This document shows, piece by piece, positions 58,776 to 64,000 of a stretch of DNA of 64,000 nucleotides. Location: positions 7,325,503-7,389,502 of the forward strand of contig NC_045143.1 in assembly GCF_008831285.2 (NCBI RefSeq), read 5' to 3'. Below the pieces are notes generated by a model. It did no database searches. It saw only the letters and a list, made by a program, of their open reading frames with translations, and was not told the origin of the DNA. Position numbers and translations under genes: made by a program. The stretch is from Nymphaea colorata. Its lineage: Eukaryota > Streptophyta > Magnoliopsida > Nymphaeales > Nymphaeaceae. Within the stretch, counting starts at the first letter, position 1; each line of letters opens with the position of its first letter.

Positions 58776-61700
58776 ATGGCGGCATTAGCGGTTGCATTAA
58801 ATAATATTGAGAAGCTTAACAATAGCAATTATGGCTATTGGAAATCTTGTATGGAGTCGTATTTTCTTGGACAGAAATTATGGGAGATAGTATTGGGATC
58901 AGACACTAATATTCCTGTCGACGAGGAACCGAAGAAGAAATAGATGATCAAAGCAGGAAAAGCTTTATTTGCAATTAAGGTTTCAATTGAGAAGGCTTTA
59001 TTAGAGCATATACGAGAAGCTACGACTCCTAAAGAAGCATGGGATGCTTTTGCAACGTTATTTTCTCGAGCTAATGACGCCCGCCTACAATTGTTAGAAA
59101 ATGAATTAGCTACATTAACTCAGGGAAACATGTCGATAGCAGAGTATTTTATGAAAGTTAAAAATATCTGTAGAGAAATTTCTCAAATTGATCATGAGTC
59201 TAAAATTAGTGAGGCCCATATGTAGAGAATTCTTAGTCGCGGACTTCGTCCAGAATTTGGCAGTTTTATAATTGGTGTTCAAGGCTGGCCAGTTCAACCA
59301 ACTTTGTTGGAGTTAGAAAATCTCTTGATCAATCAAGAAACATTAGCGAAGCAAATGGCCGGGTTTTCTCTCAAGGGAAATAATGAGGAAGCTTTGTTTA
59401 GTAAGGGTTAGAGATCACGATGGCCAGCTAAGCCAGTCATTAGGTCTCCAAGTAGGAATACTGATGAAAAGAAAGAGAAAAATGTAGAAAAGAAAACAAA
59501 AGAAACTACACAACAATGGAGACCAAAGAATAAGTGTTTTAGATGTGGAAGACTGGGTCATTTTGCTCGTGACTGCAGAGTCAGAATAAATGAAGGAAAT
59601 ACAGTCACGACAAGTAAGCAATATGGGGGAGCTAACGAGACTGTACAGAAAAATTCATTTCTGTACTCAATGGAGGTTAAAGAGAATATTATGCAAGAAA
59701 GATGTAATTCCGCCCATAAAAAACCAGTAAAAGAAAAAGAAGAGAAGATCAATTATCAAACTGATTGGATAATTGATTCTGGATGTTCAAACCATATGAC
59801 TGGTGATGAAGGCAAGTTCATAAGTATGAAAGAATATGACGGAAATAGAGTTGTTGTTACTGTTAACAACACAAAGCTCCCAGTGAAACATATTGGAGAA
59901 GCAGAGGTTGTAGCCAACTTTGGCAAAGACCAGATTTTACGGAACGTTTATCATGTTCCAGGAATGACTAAGAATCTGTTGTCTGTGCCACAACTTACAT
60001 TTTTAGGGCACTATGTTGTGTTTGGCCCAAATGATGTTCAAGGAACTCCCATGTTTGAAGGAAGGAAAGTTGAGTCAATATATGTCTTGTCTGCAGAAAC
60101 AACATATACTGACAAAACAAAAAAACATAGCACTGCAGATATCTGGCATGAGAGACTCGCTCATGTTGGATACAACAAACTTCGGGAGATGTCTAATAAG
60201 GGGCAGTTGATTGGCCTGCCCAAGCTTGAGGTACGAACTGACAAAGTATGCCCAGGATCTCAGTACGGAAAGGCGCACAGGCAGCCATACAAAGAATCAA
60301 AATATAGAGCTAAAGCGCCATTCGAGCTTGTGCATTCAGACGTATTCGGCAAAGTACCAGACCCATCGGTTGGAGGTAAATGATATTTTATCACATTTAT
60401 TGATAATTTTTCAAGATATACCTGGGTCTATTTCATAAAAGAAAAGTCCGAAGCACTTGAAAATTTTAAGGAGTTTCACCAAATTGTACAAAAAGAACTT
60501 GGGCATAGAATTCGGTGTCTACGAACCGATAATGATGGCGAATATACATCTAATATGTTTATGGCATACACGAGGCAACATGGTATTTAAAGGCAATTCA
60601 CATGTGCCTATACGCCACAGCAAAATGGAGTGGCAGAAAGGAAAAATCGCCACATAGCAGAAACATGTCGAAGTATGATGCATGCAAAGAACATGCCACC
60701 AAGATTTTGGGCCGAGTGTGTCAGCACCGCTGTACACGTAATTAATCGACTACCAATGTCAAGGTTTAATTTCAAGTCTTCATATGAAATGCTTTATAAA
60801 AAGTAGCCATCTGTGAGCTATTTTAGAGTATCTGGTTGTGTATGTTATGTCTTTATATTTGAACAACACAAGACTAAGTTCGACAAAAAGGCACAGAGAT
60901 GTGTCTTTGTCGGATATGATCCATATCGGAAGGGATGGCGATGTGCTAATCCTAGCACAGGGCAAGTTCATGTTTCTCGCGACGTCATCTTCGATGAAGC
61001 ACTATCGTGGGGGTCAGAAGAAAAGAAAGCGCTTCCAGACTCTCTAGTTTTTGAGAAAGATGTTCGAAACAAAATACAATTCGAGATGAATCAAGGCGAA
61101 CATGAGTCGAAAGTTCTAGAAGCAAGACGACCTGATAAACAGGTCCAAATGTCTAAACATAGTTCAAGACGAGAAGGACGAGCAGATCCATGGAGAACAG
61201 GAGTAAGTCCTGTCCAACAAAGAAGTACAGAAGAAGAAAGACCATCACAACTTGAAGAGGCAGAAGAAGCACCAATAGCACTAAGAAGATCAACGAGAAT
61301 ACCAAAACCAAATCCCAAGTATGCAGATGCAGATTGTACCATCATGGAGGAGATCGAGCCAGCTTCTTTTCAAGAAGCAAAAGATGTTGAAAAATGGCAA
61401 GCAGCAATGAAAGATGAAATGAAGGCGCTGGAGCATAACGAGACTTGGGAACTCGTACCAAAGCCTGCAGGAGTAAAGCCTATTACTTGTAAGTGGGTTT
61501 ACAAAATTAAAAGAAATGCAGATGGCTCAGTTGAGAGATATAAGGCTCGACTAGTCACGAGAGGATTTTCACAGCAGTACTGCATTGACTTTGAAGAAAC
61601 TTTTAGTCCTGTTGCGAAGATCACATCCGTACGCATTCTGATGGCCATTGCTACAAGCAAATCTTGAAAGCTATGGCAAATGGATGTGAAAAATGCTTTC

Positions 61701-62857
61701 TTATATGGAGATCTCGATCAAGAAATCTATATGGAGCAGCCTGAAGGATTCAAATCTCCAAACAAGCCAGACTACGTCTGCAAGTTAAGAAAAGCACTCT
61801 ATGGACTGAAGCAAGCACCCAGAGCATGGTACGGAAAATAGCTGAATTTTTAGTATTTAGTGGATTTCAAGTCTCTTCAGCATATTCAAGTCTCTTTGTC
61901 AAGGCAAGAGGTACGAAACTTACTATTTTGTTAATTTATGTTGATGACTTAATTATTACTGGAGATGACAATGAATAAATTAATCTCATTCGTGAACATC
62001 TCACAGTGAGATTTGAAATGAAAGAGCTGGGGGAGTTGCGACATTTCCTTGGATTGAAAATTGATTACGAAGCTCAAAGATTATTTTTAAGTCAAAAGAA
62101 GTATGCTCATGACTTACTACGTAAGTATGGTATGCTCAGTTGCAAACCTATCTCAACACCAATTGATATAAATGCAAAGCTTAGAATTGATGAAGGAGAC
62201 AAGCTAGAAAACATTACTATGTATTGACAACTGGTTGGAAGTCTAATCTACTTAACATTGTCAAGACCAGATATTGCATATGCAGTTGGTGTTGTAAGCA
62301 GGTTCATGCAAACTCCAAGGAAGCCACATTTAGAAGCATTAAAAAGAAAACGAACTCTTGACTTTGGTATACTTGATGAAAAATGGCCAACTTGTCAAGT
62401 TGTTGGATATTGTGATGCGGATTATGTTGGAGACTTATCAACTCGAAGATCAACCACTGGATATACGTTTAGTCTTGGAAGTGGTGCAGTTTCATGGTGC
62501 AGTAAGAGGCAGCCGACAGTTTCACTGTCTACAACAGAAGCAGAATATAGAGCAGCATCTCAAGCCGCACAAGAATGTGTATGGTTGATATGACTACTAA
62601 AAGACATCAAACAAAATGTAGATTATGCAGTGAGAATTTACTACGACAATCAGAGTGCAATTAGACTGGCAGAAAATCCTGTCTTCCATGCCCGGACGAA
62701 ACATATAGAGGTAGAGCATCATTTTATTAGAGAAAAAGTACTCAAAGGAGATATTCAGTTGCAGCCAGTCGGTTCAGCAGATCAAGTTGCTGACATATTT
62801 ACCAAAGGCTTGCCAGATATTCACCAAGTTTCGAAGAATGTTGAGAGTCATAAGTAA
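58776..62857 (+). pseudogene. decayed Ty1-copia gag-pol
   Basis: From the ATG at 58776 the copia domains are recognisable in order: gag (NYGYWKSCMESYF), zinc knuckle CFRCGRLGHFARDC (about 59530-59570), protease DSGCSNHMTG (about 59775), pre-integrase (WHERLAHVGYNKL), integrase (HSDVFG at about 60335; a downstream core segment is frameshifted), RT ([22 protein letters not shown] at about 61937) and RNase H ([22 protein letters not shown]). In-frame stops occur near 58940, 59222, 59409, 60380, 60804, 61665, 61976, 62224 and 62591, and at least one frameshift lies near 60520-60660. It cannot make a full polyprotein. Confidence 0.9.
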
Positions 62858-62869
62858 AGAGTCGGTAAT

Positions 62870-62880
62870 GAGGGGGAGAT
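62870..62880 (+). other. polypurine tract of the copia element in gene E
   Basis: gagggggaga(t) directly precedes the tgaagag that begins the 3' LTR. Confidence 0.8.
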
Positions 62881-63411
62881 TGAAGAGAGTCATCACCGAC
62901 TCTTGAAATGAGTCGAGAAGACTCATGAGGCTTTGAGCCTCTCTTTTAAAGTCGGTGGATTAAGGCGGTGCTTAATGAGTAAAGAAAAAAAAAATGGAAA
63001 ACTGTGGAAGCTTCATCCACCGACCTCCTCTTCCTGTAAATAGGGATGATTGGCCATTTTGAGGGTATGTAGAAAATCAAGTTGAGTGCTTTTGGTTGTG
63101 AGTTGGGTGTGCTCCATTTGTGAGCTGGTGAGTGCTCGTGTGTTCACTTCGTGAACTCGAGTGTCGAAGCTTCAAGTGTGTGCGGCAAGGGTATTGGGGT
63201 TTTAGCTCACTGCATGGGCCGAGATGAGTTTTTTTCTAAGTTCTCTTTTGTAAATCCAGTTTCATGAATAAATAATTGACATTTTAAAGTATACTCTGCC
63301 AAAGTTATTATTGAGAATTATTCTGGACGTCGAGACTCTGCTGAATTTTTTCCGCATAAATTCGAGTTTGTAGCTGAGTTATATTTAGGGCCCGCATTAC
63401 GTTTCCCAACA
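62881..63411 (+). repeat. 3' LTR of the copia element in gene E
   Basis: 531 bp from tgaagagagtcatc to gtttcccaaca, complete with TG and CA ends. It abuts the esterase exon at 63412. Confidence 0.93.
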
Positions 63412-64000
63412 GTAACGTCGCCTTATATTGAGGGTTGCAACCATTTGCTTGAATTCCGAAAAGGACGAACTTGCGAGCTCCCAAATTGTACACGATCTGC
63501 AAAAACAAGCCTAATTAAACACCAGAACCAAGAAATTTAAAACACCTGCGTTGCAGAAAAGTTGGCATCGGCAATTTCCTGAAAAATGGGGATCGCTACT
63601 GCTATCCAGAGATAAGAAAAAGAGACTGAAAGTTGTTGTGAACCTTGAGTTCGTGAGTGAAATTTGCCAAGAGACTCTCATTGAACTCGTCGCAAACGCA
63701 CTTTTCCCTCTGAACAGGTCCACTACACTCTTGTTCGAGGTCGTTACCTCCAGAGTTGAAGACGAATATGCTTTTTGCCAGATAGCTAGACAGCTCCTTT
63801 CTGTTGTCAAACTGTGTCCTTAACTCAGGGATGGTGATGGTTTGGAAGTGCTTGATTTGCTGGCTCAGTGAGATAAACAAGGTCTGCAACAAGTTTGCAC
63901 ATCATCAAAAAGTCAATACTTTAGTTCTCCGATTGCTTTTGCTTTCGATTATGTCCACCTTAATCGACCACAAAGCAAAATGTGATCAAGCAATTCAACG

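Larger units (their letters stand above)
58168..63411 (+). mobile_element. older, decayed Ty1-copia element in gene E exon 3
   Basis: LTRs at 58168-58700 and 62881-63411 flank a primer site, a broken gag-pol and a polypurine tract. The 3' LTR starts tgaagagagtc and ends cccaaca. The 5' LTR has lost its first few bases (…ttcgagagtc). No 5-bp target duplication is visible (gtaac at the right has no partner at the left). The element lies antisense to the esterase, as in gene B, but it belongs to a different copia family (different LTR and gag). Confidence 0.93.
57086..63883 (-). pseudogene. GDSL esterase/lipase, gene E, exon 3 split by a copia element (exon 1 outside window)
   Basis: Exon 2 is 63883-63644 (GGND present, GT-AG junctions). 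Exon 3 begins at 63496 (IVYNLGARKFVLFG) and is cut at 63412 by the transposon. It resumes at about 58166 (NHAAITFN) and ends at 58028 (gtatgc donor). The two parts sum to about 224 nt against 247 in the sister genes, so about 23 bp were lost at the left junction. Exon 4 (about 57358-57086) keeps CKHRSTYMYYDGAH with the Asp-His pair, but its acceptor is damaged: the usual cag|ga is replaced by gtaa. The nearest AG gives a frame that stops after a few codons. The exon also ends in a longer, unrelated tail (LRSKPFQRQLELGEEVKG). Transposon plus splice loss make a functional product very unlikely. Exon 1 with the signal peptide and nucleophile Ser lies beyond 64000. Confidence 0.85.

Overview
This is a stretch of flowering-plant nuclear DNA. 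The evidence is an AT-rich background with many (AT)n microsatellites, plant GT-AG introns, Ty1-copia retrotransposons with initiator-tRNA-Met primer sites, a short CCCTAAA (Arabidopsis-type telomere) array, and plant-specific gene families. I cannot name the species. No rRNA, tRNA or CRISPR locus was seen, and no bacterial system.

The window is built around a cluster of GDSL-type esterase/lipase (GELP) genes that share one four-exon structure. Exon 3 is exactly 247 nt in all four copies where it is whole, and the intron phases match. The copies are: gene A (minus, 444-2092, last exon off the left edge); gene B (minus, 12132-19873), whose exon 2 is split by a complete, very young Ty1-copia element; gene C (minus, 30886-33103, intact); gene D (plus, 39848-44499, intact); D' (plus, 51415-53655), a duplicate of D that kept only its upstream region and exon 4; and gene E (minus, 57086-63883, exon 1 off the right edge), whose exon 3 is split by an older, decayed Ty1-copia element. 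Between B and C lies an unrelated gene, an L-type lectin-domain receptor kinase (minus, 23025-26010) with one intron inside the kinase domain.

The copia element in gene B (13364-18959) has two 349-bp LTRs that I read as identical, a 5-bp target duplication and an open 1488-codon gag-pol frame. The element in gene E (58168-63411) has LTRs differing at about a dozen positions and a polyprotein frame with many stops. Both sit antisense to the gene they interrupt. Smaller copia remnants lie at 36684-37610, 49100-49770 and 54840-55020.

The intergenic space holds several tandem repeats (31 bp and 72 bp at 45.3-46.0 kb, a 170-300 bp unit at 46.3-47.3 kb, 40 bp at 56.2 kb), MITE-like elements, CACTA-like fragments and low-complexity tracts. 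The overall picture is a locally duplicating GELP family being broken up by retrotransposons: two intact genes, one incomplete at the window edge, and three dead or disrupted copies.
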